64,000 nucleotides of DNA, from assembly GCF_011045195.1 (NCBI RefSeq), contig NZ_CP049199.1:2728001-2792000 (forward strand), read 5' to 3'. The position numbers were made by a program, and so were the translations under genes. This DNA comes from Caulobacter soli. GTDB lineage: Bacteria > Pseudomonadota > Alphaproteobacteria > Caulobacterales > Caulobacteraceae. The stretch's first letter is position 1; each line of letters opens with the position of its first letter. Below, piece after piece: positions 56,850 through 64,000 of this stretch. The notes under the pieces were generated by a model. That model ran no database searches and was not told the origin of the DNA. It saw only the letters and a list, made by a program, of their open reading frames with translations.

Positions 56850-57965
56850 CTACCCGCCCAGCTGCCGCGCGGCGAAGTCGCGCCGGAACTGCTCGAACCG
56901 ACCTTCGGCGATCGCCGCGCGCATGGCCGCCGTCAGGGCCTGGAAGAAGGCGATGTTGTGCCAGGACAGCAGCACCTGGCCCAGGATCTCCTCGGCCTTG
57001 AACAGGTGGCGCAGATAGGCCTTGGAATAGTCGCGGCTGGCCGGGCAATCGCTGGTCGGGTCCAGCGGATCCTCGTCCTCGGCGTAGCGGGCGTTCTTGA
57101 TGTTGATCGCCCCGTCCCAGGTCCAGGCCTGACCGTGACGACCCGAGCGGGTGGGCAGCACGCAGTCGAACATGTCGACGCCGCGATAGACCGCTTCCAC
57201 CAGATCGATGGGCTTGCCCACGCCCATCAGGTAGCGCGGACGATCGGCGGGCAGCATGGCCGGCGCGTAGTCCAGCACCTCGCACATGGCCTCATGCCCC
57301 TCCCCGACCGCCAACCCGCCCAGGGCGTAGCCGTCAAAGCCGATCTCCTGCAGACGCTCGGACGACTCCTGGCGCAGATTACGGAAGGTCGAACCTTGCT
57401 GAATGCCGAACAGGGCCTGGCTGTCGCGCGTACCGAACGCGGCCTTGGAGCGCTTGCCCCAGCGCGCCGACAGCTCCATGCCCTCGCGGGCTCGCTTCTC
57501 CTCGGCGGGCCAGGCCACGCATTCGTCCAGCTGCATGACGATGTCGCTGCCCAGCAGATCGGCCTGGATCTCCATCGACCGCTCGGGGCTGAGCACGTGC
57601 TTGGAGCCGTCGATATGGCTGGAGAAGGTGACGGCCTCTTCGGTGACCTTGCTGATCCCTGACAGGCTCATCACCTGGAAGCCGCCGCTGTCGGTCAGGA
57701 TCGGCTTGTCCCAGCGCATGAACTTGTGCAGCCCGCCCAGGCGCTTGATGCGCTCGGCGGTGGGCCGCAGCATCAGGTGATAGGTGTTGCCCAGGATAAT
57801 GTCGGCGCCGGTGTCCTTGACCTGGTCGACGGTCATGGCCTTGACCGTGGCGGCGGTGCCCACGGGCATGAAGGCCGGCGTGCGGATGTCGCCGCGCGGG
57901 GTCTTCAGCACTCCGGTGCGGGCCGCGCCGTCGGTGGCCGAGATCTCGAAGGGAAAGGCGACCAT
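56850..57965 (-). CDS. tgt: tRNA-guanine(34) transglycosylase (queuine/preQ1 insertion)
   Basis: A 371-residue TIM-barrel enzyme that exchanges G34 for preQ1 in GUN-anticodon tRNAs. Substrate and catalytic motifs are visible: [21 protein letters not shown] and [13 protein letters not shown]. The zinc-binding segment is unusual: the family pattern is Cys-x-Cys-x2-Cys...His, but here it reads S-D-C-P-A-S, so two of three cysteines are Ser; the His (SWHNIAF) is kept. The codons are clear in the DNA (57037-57050). The ATG shares one base with the queA stop. Confidence 0.95.
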   Translation of the reverse strand: MVAFPFEISATDGAARTGVLKTPRGDIRTPAFMPVGTAATVKAMTVDQVKDTGADIILGNTYHLMLRPTAERIKRLGGLHKFMRWDKPILTDSGGFQVMSLSGISKVTEEAVTFSSHIDGSKHVLSPERSMEIQADLLGSDIVMQLDECVAWPAEEKRAREGMELSARWGKRSKAAFGTRDSQALFGIQQGSTFRNLRQESSERLQEIGFDGYALGGLAVGEGHEAMCEVLDYAPAMLPADRPRYLMGVGKPIDLVEAVYRGVDMFDCVLPTRSGRHGQAWTWDGAINIKNARYAEDEDPLDPTSDCPASRDYSKAYLRHLFKAEEILGQVLLSWHNIAFFQALTAAMRAAIAEGRFEQFRRDFAARQLGG

Positions 57966-59071
57966 CAGCTTTGCTCGGGTTCGGCTCGGAACAGCAGGCT
58001 GCCGTCGCCATAGGAATAGAAGCGATAGCCGGTGGCGATCGCGTGTTCGTAGGCCGACTTCATCTCGGCCTGGCCGGCGAAGGCGCTGACCAGCATGAAC
58101 AGGGTCGACTTGGGCAGGTGGAAATTGGTCATCAGCACGTCGGCGGCGCGGAAGCGGTAGCCGGGGGTGATGAAGATCGCGGTCTCATCGGCGAACGGCT
58201 TGATCACGCCGTCCTCGCCCGTGGCGCTTTCCAGTAGGCGCAAGGATGTGGTGCCGACGCAGACGATGCGGCCACCGGCGGCGCGGGCCGCGTTCAGGGC
58301 GTCGGCGACAGCGGCCGGCACCTCGCCGAACTCGGCGTGCATCTTGTGCTCGGAAACGATGTCGGTCTTGACCGGCAGGAAGGTGCCGGCGCCCACGTGC
58401 AGGGTGACGAAGTGCAGGCTGACGCCCCGGGCCTTCAGCCGCTCCAGCAGGTCGGGCGTGAAGTGCAGGCCGGCGGTCGGGGCGGCCACCGAGCCGTCCT
58501 CGCGGGCATAGACGGTCTGGTAGTCGGCGCGGTCGCGGTCGTCCTCGGCCCGCTTGGCGGCGATATAGGGCGGCAGCGGCATCTCGCCGTGGGCGGCGAC
58601 GGCCAGGTCCAGGTCGACGCCGGCGAAGTCGAAGGCCAGTTCGATCTCACCGCCCTCATGCTTGGCCACGACGGTGGCGTCCAGCATGCCGGCCTGGCAG
58701 GCGCGGTCCGCGTCATGGCCGAAGGCGATGCGGTCGCCTTCCTTCAGACGCTTGCCGGGACGCATGAAGGCGACCCAGCGGTCCGGCGCGATCCGCCGAT
58801 GCAGGGTAGCCTCGACCGCCACCGGCGATCCGTCGCCGCCGCCGGTCCCGCGCCCCGCCCGCAGGCCCATCAGCCGGGCCGGGATCACGCGGGTGTCGTT
58901 GAAGACCAGGGCGTCGCCCGGGCGCAGGAAATCGGGCAGATCGCGCACGATCCGGTCTTCGAGATCCTGCCCCGGTCGAACGACCAGCAGGCGCGCGGAA
59001 TCCCGCGGTTCGGCCGGCCGCAGGGCGATCGCCGCGTCGGGCAGGTGAAAATCGAAGTCGGACAGGCGCAT
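57965..59071 (-). CDS. queA: S-adenosylmethionine:tRNA ribosyltransferase-isomerase
   Basis: A protein of 368 residues converting preQ1-tRNA to epoxyqueuosine-tRNA with SAM. The N-terminus [25 protein letters not shown] and later [26 protein letters not shown] and [19 protein letters not shown] are diagnostic. It is the partner of tgt in one operon, with a one-base overlap. Confidence 0.97.
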   Translation of the reverse strand: MRLSDFDFHLPDAAIALRPAEPRDSARLLVVRPGQDLEDRIVRDLPDFLRPGDALVFNDTRVIPARLMGLRAGRGTGGGDGSPVAVEATLHRRIAPDRWVAFMRPGKRLKEGDRIAFGHDADRACQAGMLDATVVAKHEGGEIELAFDFAGVDLDLAVAAHGEMPLPPYIAAKRAEDDRDRADYQTVYAREDGSVAAPTAGLHFTPDLLERLKARGVSLHFVTLHVGAGTFLPVKTDIVSEHKMHAEFGEVPAAVADALNAARAAGGRIVCVGTTSLRLLESATGEDGVIKPFADETAIFITPGYRFRAADVLMTNFHLPKSTLFMLVSAFAGQAEMKSAYEHAIATGYRFYSYGDGSLLFRAEPEQS

Positions 59072-59201
59072 GGGGCGGCTTCAAGGCCACGGCGGGGCGT
59101 CGAGGTCAAGCGTCCTGGCGCCGCGTCTCCGGCCAAGCCTCGATGGACAAACCGCGTGTTCCGCCGCCATCCTGCCGTCTCGACGTCTCACGGGGGGAAC
59201 C

Positions 59202-59801
59202 ATGACCGTCACGATCCGCCGCCTGTCGGTCCTCTGCGCCTGCATGCTCGTCGCCGCCTGCAAGCCCGCGACCGAAACCCGCAAACCGGAGACGGCCCCG
59301 GCGCCGTCCACCGCGCCGGCCGCGACGCCGCCCACGCCCGTGACCTTCTCGCACGACCCGGCGCTGGACAGCTTCGGCTATTATTTCACCGACACGACCA
59401 TCCAGTCCGGTGACCTGAAACTGACCTCGCTGAACATCGGCCAGGCCAGCGACTTCGCCGACTGGGAAACCGGCAAACGCCCCGCCACCTACGCACCGAT
59501 CTTCCTGGCGTTCGACGACGTCACCAGCCCGACGGCGCGGAACGAACTGGGCCAGACCTCTCACACCGTCTCGCTGCGGGTGATGCCGACGGCCTATCGC
59601 GTGGACGGCCAGGAAGTCAGCTTCCACGGCGTCGATCCCCGCCTCGGCCAGGTGACCTTCACCGGCGCCTTCGACCTGGAAGCCTTGCAGGCCGCCAAGG
59701 CCGACGGTCCCGGCGAACCGCAACCCGTGCTCAAGGGCGACTTGCAGGTCGGCGACCAACAATTCCGCAATCTCAGCTTCCAGTATTTCGGCGGCGATTA
59801 A
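59202..59801 (+). CDS. Hypothetical lipoprotein
   Basis: A protein of 199 residues with a lipoprotein signal (SVLCACMLVAAC, Cys 20) and a Pro/Ala/Thr-rich spacer. An uncharacterised beta-rich domain with aromatic blocks (DSFGYYFTD, FRNLSFQYFGGD) follows. The ATG at 59202 follows GGGGGGAA. It is divergent from queA and 42 bases before a phosphatase-fold gene. No known family was recognised. Confidence 0.8.
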   Translation: MTVTIRRLSVLCACMLVAACKPATETRKPETAPAPSTAPAATPPTPVTFSHDPALDSFGYYFTDTTIQSGDLKLTSLNIGQASDFADWETGKRPATYAPIFLAFDDVTSPTARNELGQTSHTVSLRVMPTAYRVDGQEVSFHGVDPRLGQVTFTGAFDLEALQAAKADGPGEPQPVLKGDLQVGDQQFRNLSFQYFGGD

Positions 59802-59843
59802 GCCGCGCGCGAACGTCATGCGGGCGTGCTAAGGCCAGACTCG

Positions 59844-60821
59844 ATGCGCTTGATCCTGAACCTCGCCAGCCTGTTCCTGCGTGGCACCGCCCTGATGTTC
59901 GGCTTGGTCGGCGGCCTTGCTGGCCTGGCCTGTTGGGGCGGGATGTTCAGCGGCAAGCTCGACGCGCTGACTCATCTGGCGCCCATCTGGCTGGCTTGTG
60001 GCGTGGCGGGCCTCGTCCTCGGCGCGGTCTTTACACACGAGGCCGAGCGCAAGGCGATCATCGGCCTGTCGGCGACGGCGATCATCGCCATCGGCTTGCT
60101 GATGGCGCCCGAGCTGCTGTCCGCGGCCCGCTCTCCCGCCAAGACGCCTGAAGCCCGTCCTCTGAAGCTGATCCAGTTCAACGTTTGGGCCGAGAACCAC
60201 GATCCGCAGGAGACCTTGAACTGGATCCGCGCCCAGAACGCCGACGTGGTGATGCTGGAAGAGGCCGGCGGGCAATCGTGGTCCATCGTCATGGCGCTGC
60301 GCAAGGTCTATCCCTACGCCGTGTCCTGCGACGGTGATCGCTATTGCGACACCTGGATTTTCAGCCGCCTGCCGATCGTCGCGCGTCGTGGCTTCTACCA
60401 GGATGGCAGAGGCCTGCCCGGCGCCTGGGCCACGCTGCGACGTCCGGACGGCGACTTCACCGTGGCGGCCACCCACTATACCTGGCCCCTTCCCGCCGGA
60501 TCGCAGCTGGCGCAGAGCCGGCGATTGATCAGCCTGCTCAAGCCGTTTCCCCGCGACAGCCTGATCGTGACGGGCGACTTCAATTCCACGCCGTGGTCGT
60601 GGAGCCTGCGGCGTCAGGACAAGGCGCTCGGACTGGAGCGACGCACCCGCGCCCTGGCCAGCTGGCCGACCGGCCGTTTCTCGCGCGTGACCGGATCTCC
60701 CTTCCCGATCCTGCCGATCGATCACGTCTATGCCGGCAAAGCCTGGAAGACCGTCAAGGTCGAGCGCGGCCCCAGCCTGGGCTCCGACCACCGGCCCGTC
60801 GTGGTGACGCTGGCGCGCTGA
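59844..60821 (+). CDS. Membrane-anchored endonuclease/exonuclease/phosphatase-family protein
   Basis: A protein of 325 residues. Three N-terminal membrane helices precede an EEP domain with KLIQFNVWAEN, VVMLEEAGG, VTGDFNSTPWSW and PIDHVYAG plus GSDHRPVVV, which together give the metal and catalytic residues. Such enzymes hydrolyse phosphodiester or phosphomonoester bonds in nucleic acids or lipids; the substrate here is unknown. I prefer the ATG at 59844 (AAGG upstream) over a GTG at 59826. Confidence 0.85.
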   Translation: MRLILNLASLFLRGTALMFGLVGGLAGLACWGGMFSGKLDALTHLAPIWLACGVAGLVLGAVFTHEAERKAIIGLSATAIIAIGLLMAPELLSAARSPAKTPEARPLKLIQFNVWAENHDPQETLNWIRAQNADVVMLEEAGGQSWSIVMALRKVYPYAVSCDGDRYCDTWIFSRLPIVARRGFYQDGRGLPGAWATLRRPDGDFTVAATHYTWPLPAGSQLAQSRRLISLLKPFPRDSLIVTGDFNSTPWSWSLRRQDKALGLERRTRALASWPTGRFSRVTGSPFPILPIDHVYAGKAWKTVKVERGPSLGSDHRPVVVTLAR

Positions 60822-60830
60822 CGCCCAGCA

Positions 60831-60858
60831 AAAAGGCCCCGGTCTCCCGGGGCCTTTT
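60831..60858. terminator. Bidirectional terminator
   Basis: AAAAGGCCCCGG pairs with CCGGGGCCTTTT around a 4-base loop. It separates the EEP gene (plus strand) and the cyclophilin gene (minus strand) and has T-runs in both directions. Confidence 0.93.
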
Positions 60859-60878
60859 CAATTCCAATCCCGTCGCGC

Positions 60879-61346
60879 TTAGGCGTCGGCGGCGATCTTG
60901 GCGCTGAGGATCTTGCCCGGCGTGCGCGGCGGCTCGCCGGTCGGCAGGGAATCGACGTTCTCCATGCCTTCGACCACCTGGCCCCAGACGGTGTACTGGT
61001 TGTCCAGGAAGGTGGCGTCGTCGAACACGATGAAGAACTGGCTGTTGGCCGAGTTCGGATCGGGCGTGCGGGCCATCGAGCAAATGCCGCGCACGTGCGG
61101 CTCCTTGGAGAACTCGGCCTTGATGTCCGGCTTGGCCGAACCGCCGCGGCCGGTGCCGGTCGGATCGCCGCCCTGGGCCATGAAGCCCGGGATCACGCGG
61201 TGAAAGACCACGCCGTCATAGAAGCCTTCGCGGACCAGTTCCTTGATCCGGTCGACGTGGCCAGGCGCCAGGTCGGGACGCAGCTTGATCGTGACAGGCC
61301 CGGTCTCGAGCGTCAGCAGCAGGGTGTTTTCGAGGTCGGCCGACAT
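60879..61346 (-). CDS. Cytoplasmic cyclophilin-type peptidyl-prolyl isomerase
   Basis: A protein of 155 residues with no signal peptide. The catalytic block FHRVIPGFMAQGGDPTGTG (Arg, Phe, Gln) and MARTPDPNSANSQFFI match bacterial PpiB-type cyclophilins. It catalyses prolyl cis-trans isomerisation. I chose the ATG at 61346, because AAGGGA lies at good distance; an ATG at 61352 is too close to it. Confidence 0.93.
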   Translation of the reverse strand: MSADLENTLLLTLETGPVTIKLRPDLAPGHVDRIKELVREGFYDGVVFHRVIPGFMAQGGDPTGTGRGGSAKPDIKAEFSKEPHVRGICSMARTPDPNSANSQFFIVFDDATFLDNQYTVWGQVVEGMENVDSLPTGEPPRTPGKILSAKIAADA

Positions 61347-61472
61347 GGTCATCCCTTAAAGCTTTTGGGGGGAGGCAATGGAGTCGGAAAGGCTTCTAAC
61401 CCGCTTTCCATAAGGGGGAAACCGCTCGGATGCGCCCGAGGGCGGATCAATTGTCACAGCCCAGTTTACAAT

Positions 61473-62288
61473 CTAGCGGATATCCACGGCCAGATCGACG
61501 TCGCAGACCGAGAAGTCGGCGCCTCGCGCGGCGCGCTTGCGGGCCACCTCGGCCTTGAACCAGGCGCTTGCCGTATCGACCACGCGGACGCTCGGACGCT
61601 CGGCCGCCGGGATGTCGGAGAGCAGGCGCACCTTCAGCATCTGGTCCTGCGGCTTGGCCACCGGCTCGCCGGTCTTGATGGCCCGGACCACGTCCAGGCC
61701 GCTCAGCACGCGGCCGTAGGCGGTGTAGCGCTTGTCCAGCGAGGGATAGGGCTGGCGCATCAGGAAGAACTGGCTGTTAGCCGAATTGACGTCCTCGTCG
61801 CGGGCCTCGCCGACCACGCCGGGGCAATAGGTCCCCCACGCAGAGACCTTCTTGTCCGACGTGGCCTCGGCCCAGCTCCAGGCCTGGCTGACGACCGGCA
61901 GCGACTTGAGGAACCCGACCTCGGTCCCGGCCGGGGCGGCGGTGGCCGCGAACGGCGTCGAGGCGTCCCGGCGGAAGGTGAACTCGGCCTTGAGATTGGG
62001 CTTTTTCGTACCGCCCTCCCCCGTGTCGTCCGGATCGCCGGTCTGGGCCATGAAGCGGTCGATCACCCGAAAGAAGGTGCGGTCGTCATAGACGCCCTCG
62101 CGGGTCAGCTCCTGAAAGCGCGCCACATGGCCGGGCGCGACCTCGGGGACCAGCTCGACGATGATCCGGCCCTTGTTGGTGTCGATCACCACCACGTCCT
62201 CGGGCGCCGGCGTCCGCCACTCGGCCGCCTTGGGCGGCGCGACCGTGACGAAGCCCGCGAGCACGGCGACCAGAGGACGGATCATCAT
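61473..62288 (-). CDS. Exported cyclophilin-type peptidyl-prolyl isomerase (second of a tandem pair)
   Basis: A protein of 271 residues. A short signal peptide (LVAVLAGFVTVAPPKA) precedes a cyclophilin domain with FFRVIDRFMAQTGDP and VNSANSQFFLMRQPYP. Compared with the small cytoplasmic enzyme it has an insert and a C-terminal extension of about 60 residues. One Cys lies in the insert (GTYCPGVV) and one in the extension (FSVCDVDL). The start overlaps the stop of the paralogue at 62285. Confidence 0.92.
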   Translation of the reverse strand: MMIRPLVAVLAGFVTVAPPKAAEWRTPAPEDVVVIDTNKGRIIVELVPEVAPGHVARFQELTREGVYDDRTFFRVIDRFMAQTGDPDDTGEGGTKKPNLKAEFTFRRDASTPFAATAAPAGTEVGFLKSLPVVSQAWSWAEATSDKKVSAWGTYCPGVVGEARDEDVNSANSQFFLMRQPYPSLDKRYTAYGRVLSGLDVVRAIKTGEPVAKPQDQMLKVRLLSDIPAAERPSVRVVDTASAWFKAEVARKRAARGADFSVCDVDLAVDIR

Positions 62289-63115
62289 TTCGCCTGCGCC
62301 TCTTTCACCTGGACGGGAATGGTGACGTCGCACGGCCCGAAGGCCGCGCCCATCTCGGTCCGCTTCTTCTCGACCAGCGCCGCGAAGGCGGCCGAGCGGG
62401 TGTCCATCACCTGGATGCTGGGACGTTGGGCGGCGGGCATGTCGGACAGCACCCGGACGGTCAGCATCTTGTCCTGCGGCGCGGCCACCGGCTCGCCCAC
62501 CTTGATCGCGCGAATGGCCTCGATGCCCGTCAGGGCGCGACCGAACGGCGTGTAGGTCTTTTCCAGCGAGGCGTAGTGCTGGCGCATGAAGAAGAACTGG
62601 CTGTTGGCGCTGTCCAGATCGTTGGCGCGGGCCATGCCCAGCACCCCGGGGCAGAACGCGCCCCAGCCGGCCACCTTGCCGTCGGCGGTCATGGCCGCCA
62701 GGGCGCTGTTCTGGCTGTAGACCGGCATCGCGCCGACAAAGCCCATCTCGGTGGACCCGGACTTGCCGGCCGGCACGTAGCCGGCGCCACGCCGGAACAG
62801 GAACTCGGCCGCCAGGTTCGGCTGATCCGAACCGCCGGTGCCGTCGTTCTTCGGGTCGCCCGTCTGGGCCATGAAGCTGTCGATGACGCGGAAGAAGGTC
62901 AGGTTGTCGTAGAAGTGGGCCTTGGCCAGTTCGCGCACCCGCGCCACGTGGTTCGGCGCCGTCTCGGGCGACAGTTCGACGATGATCCGGCCCTTGTTGG
63001 TGTCGACCACCAGGATGTTCTCGGGGTCGGGCGTACGCCAGTCGGAGGCCGATTGGGCGCTGGCGGCGGTGGCCACGGTAAGCGCCAGGACGGCGGCGAT
63101 GGACGCAAGCTTCAT
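62285..63115 (-). CDS. Exported cyclophilin-type peptidyl-prolyl isomerase (first of a tandem pair)
   Basis: A protein of 276 residues. The signal peptide (IAAVLALTVATAASAQS) is followed by the same layout as its neighbour: FFRVIDSFMAQTGDPKNDG, LDSANSQFFFMRQHY, an insert Cys (GAFCPGVL) and an extension Cys (FGPCDVTI). The shared Cys pair suggests a periplasmic disulfide. The two genes are a tandem duplication expressed as one unit. Confidence 0.93.
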   Translation of the reverse strand: MKLASIAAVLALTVATAASAQSASDWRTPDPENILVVDTNKGRIIVELSPETAPNHVARVRELAKAHFYDNLTFFRVIDSFMAQTGDPKNDGTGGSDQPNLAAEFLFRRGAGYVPAGKSGSTEMGFVGAMPVYSQNSALAAMTADGKVAGWGAFCPGVLGMARANDLDSANSQFFFMRQHYASLEKTYTPFGRALTGIEAIRAIKVGEPVAAPQDKMLTVRVLSDMPAAQRPSIQVMDTRSAAFAALVEKKRTEMGAAFGPCDVTIPVQVKEAQAK

Positions 63116-63428
63116 GGAGATCCCCGAATAGACTGGTGACGGCGTAGAACGCCGCCGCCCGCACGACAAGTGGGCGCGCGTTAGAGCTGAAGATTCCGGC
63201 GAGTTTGGGGTGAAGTTCCGAGTTCGACTTCGCAAGCGCCCCGCGCGCGAAGTCGGCCCAATCACCCTCCATGGATGCTGCAATACACACCGCACCCTTT
63301 GGTTGACTCGCTCCGGGATAGATCCCAATAATCTCCATACGAGAACTGGGCGCCGACAACAATCGAGGCGCGATTTGCGCTGACGCCACGGTCCTAGAGG
63401 TCCGAGAGCCTGCTCGATGGGGGGAACC
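63116..63428. other. Intergenic interval between the cyclophilin operon and a small secreted protein
   Basis: I see no gene here. It should hold two divergent promoters, one for the cyclophilin pair and one for the gene at 63429, but no element is clear enough to name. Confidence 0.5.
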
Positions 63429-63818
63429 ATGCGTCCGATCGTTGTCGCCGCCATCGCATCCACGGCCGGGGCGATCCTGGTCTTCTGCGCGAACGCGGCT
63501 GTCGCTCAGTGCGCCAGCGCCGCGCCCGATCGCTGCACCGCCCAGCAGTGCGCTCAGCGACATCAGTCGCAGGTCACGGCCTGCGGAAGCATCTCCGGGC
63601 CGCCCTACGCCTACATGTGCACCCGGGTGACCCGCGACAGAGACAAGGCCGACTTTGTCACCAAGAACCTGCGCTGCCTGCAGGCCCGCCGCAGCACCAG
63701 CGAATGCTTCGCCCAGATCGACGCCGGTCACAGACATCAGATCACGACCTTGAAGAACGCGGTCACAAGCTGCGGCGGAACCGTTCCGGTGAACCCCTTC
63801 AACCCAAATCGCCCATAG
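63429..63818 (+). CDS. Small secreted Cys-rich protein
   Basis: A protein of 129 residues. A signal peptide (VAAIASTAGAILVFCANAAVA) is followed by a mature domain with seven cysteines (for example CASAAPDRCTAQQC and YMCTRVTRD), probably disulfide-bonded. It ends in a Pro/Asn-rich tail. Start: ATG at 63429 after GGGGGAACC. No family was recognised. Confidence 0.75.
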   Translation: MRPIVVAAIASTAGAILVFCANAAVAQCASAAPDRCTAQQCAQRHQSQVTACGSISGPPYAYMCTRVTRDRDKADFVTKNLRCLQARRSTSECFAQIDAGHRHQITTLKNAVTSCGGTVPVNPFNPNRP

Positions 63819-63940
63819 GCCGGCGCCGCGAGATCCGTCGCGACGGCCCGACCCGATCTTTCCGAGACGGCTCGTCTCAGGGCGATCAGCCCCAAACGAG
63901 AACAAGCCGCTTCGCGGCGTCAGATATCCAAGGGGGATCC

Positions 63941-64000
63941 ATGGTTCGGCTATCATCCGGCGAAAGACCGTCCGCGCATCCGATGGGGCGTCGCGGCGCC
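63941..64000 (+). CDS. Possible start of a further gene, cut by the window end
   Basis: An ATG with a strong ribosome-binding site (AAGGGGG, spacing about 4) opens a frame to the window edge. Only 20 codons are visible (MVRLSSGERPSAHPMG...), too few to assign. A GAGACG/CGTCTC hairpin near 63864-63878 separates it from the gene at 63429. Confidence 0.35.
   Translation, partial: MVRLSSGERPSAHPMGRRGA

Overview
The window is high-GC DNA read as a Caulobacter-type alphaproteobacterial chromosome. The evidence is gene style and content: large TonB-dependent receptors of the Xanthomonas/Caulobacter type, Tat-exported phospholipases C, the block guaB / MAPEG / rsmB / guaA, arginine succinyltransferase genes, tamA-tamB, and many ATGA-overlapped operons. 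No replication origin, phage, insertion sequence or CRISPR array was seen. One tRNA gene (Lys, UUU) is present.

Layout. 0-3.6 kb: 3' part of a TonB receptor gene and a Tat-exported phospholipase C. 3.6-18.1 kb: a coherent organophosphonate locus. It holds an MFS-like carrier, a PhnR-type GntR repressor, a second exported phospholipase C followed by a PhnZ/TmpB-type HD oxygenase, then a convergent chain made of a TonB receptor, two sulfotransferase-type proteins, two Asp/Asn beta-hydroxylase-like 2-oxoglutarate oxygenases, an FAD aminophosphonate oxidoreductase and PhnX. Near-identical palindromes of the form TGGT-N4-ACCA lie in front of the carrier, the regulator/phospholipase pair and the TonB receptor, with a fourth, degenerate copy in a ~0.9-kb non-coding gap beside guaA. 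18.6-26.3 kb: housekeeping (guaA, rsmB, guaB, rlmE, ppx/gppA-type, hspQ). 26.4-34.4 kb: phenylalanine hydroxylase, an acyltransferase, a membrane LytTR regulator and a four-gene arginine succinyltransferase operon. 34.6-40.6 kb: tamA-tamB. 40.8-44.3 kb: the ATP-grasp / alpha-E / transglutaminase triad. 44.3-47.1 kb: sulfate ABC transporter genes. 47.1-48 kb: a non-coding stretch with a cloverleaf-like repeat. 48-55.6 kb: membrane proteins and a MoxR / DUF58 / SpoIIM / RDD operon. 55.9-64 kb: tRNA-Lys, tgt-queA, lipoproteins, a phosphatase-fold membrane protein, three cyclophilins and a small secreted Cys-rich protein.

Most interesting system. The 3.6-18.1 kb block looks like one PhnR-controlled regulon for obtaining phosphorus (and possibly carbon and nitrogen) from phosphonates, perhaps lipid-linked ones. 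Exported phospholipase C would release a phosphono head group, the TonB receptor and MFS carrier would bring it in, the FAD enzyme plus PhnX would give acetaldehyde and phosphate, and the PhnZ-type oxygenase would handle hydroxylated substrates. No classical PhnY or TmpA hydroxylase is present, and two Asp/Asn-hydroxylase-like oxygenases translationally coupled to the pathway are candidates for that step. This functional picture is inference; the gene families, overlaps and palindromes are seen directly.
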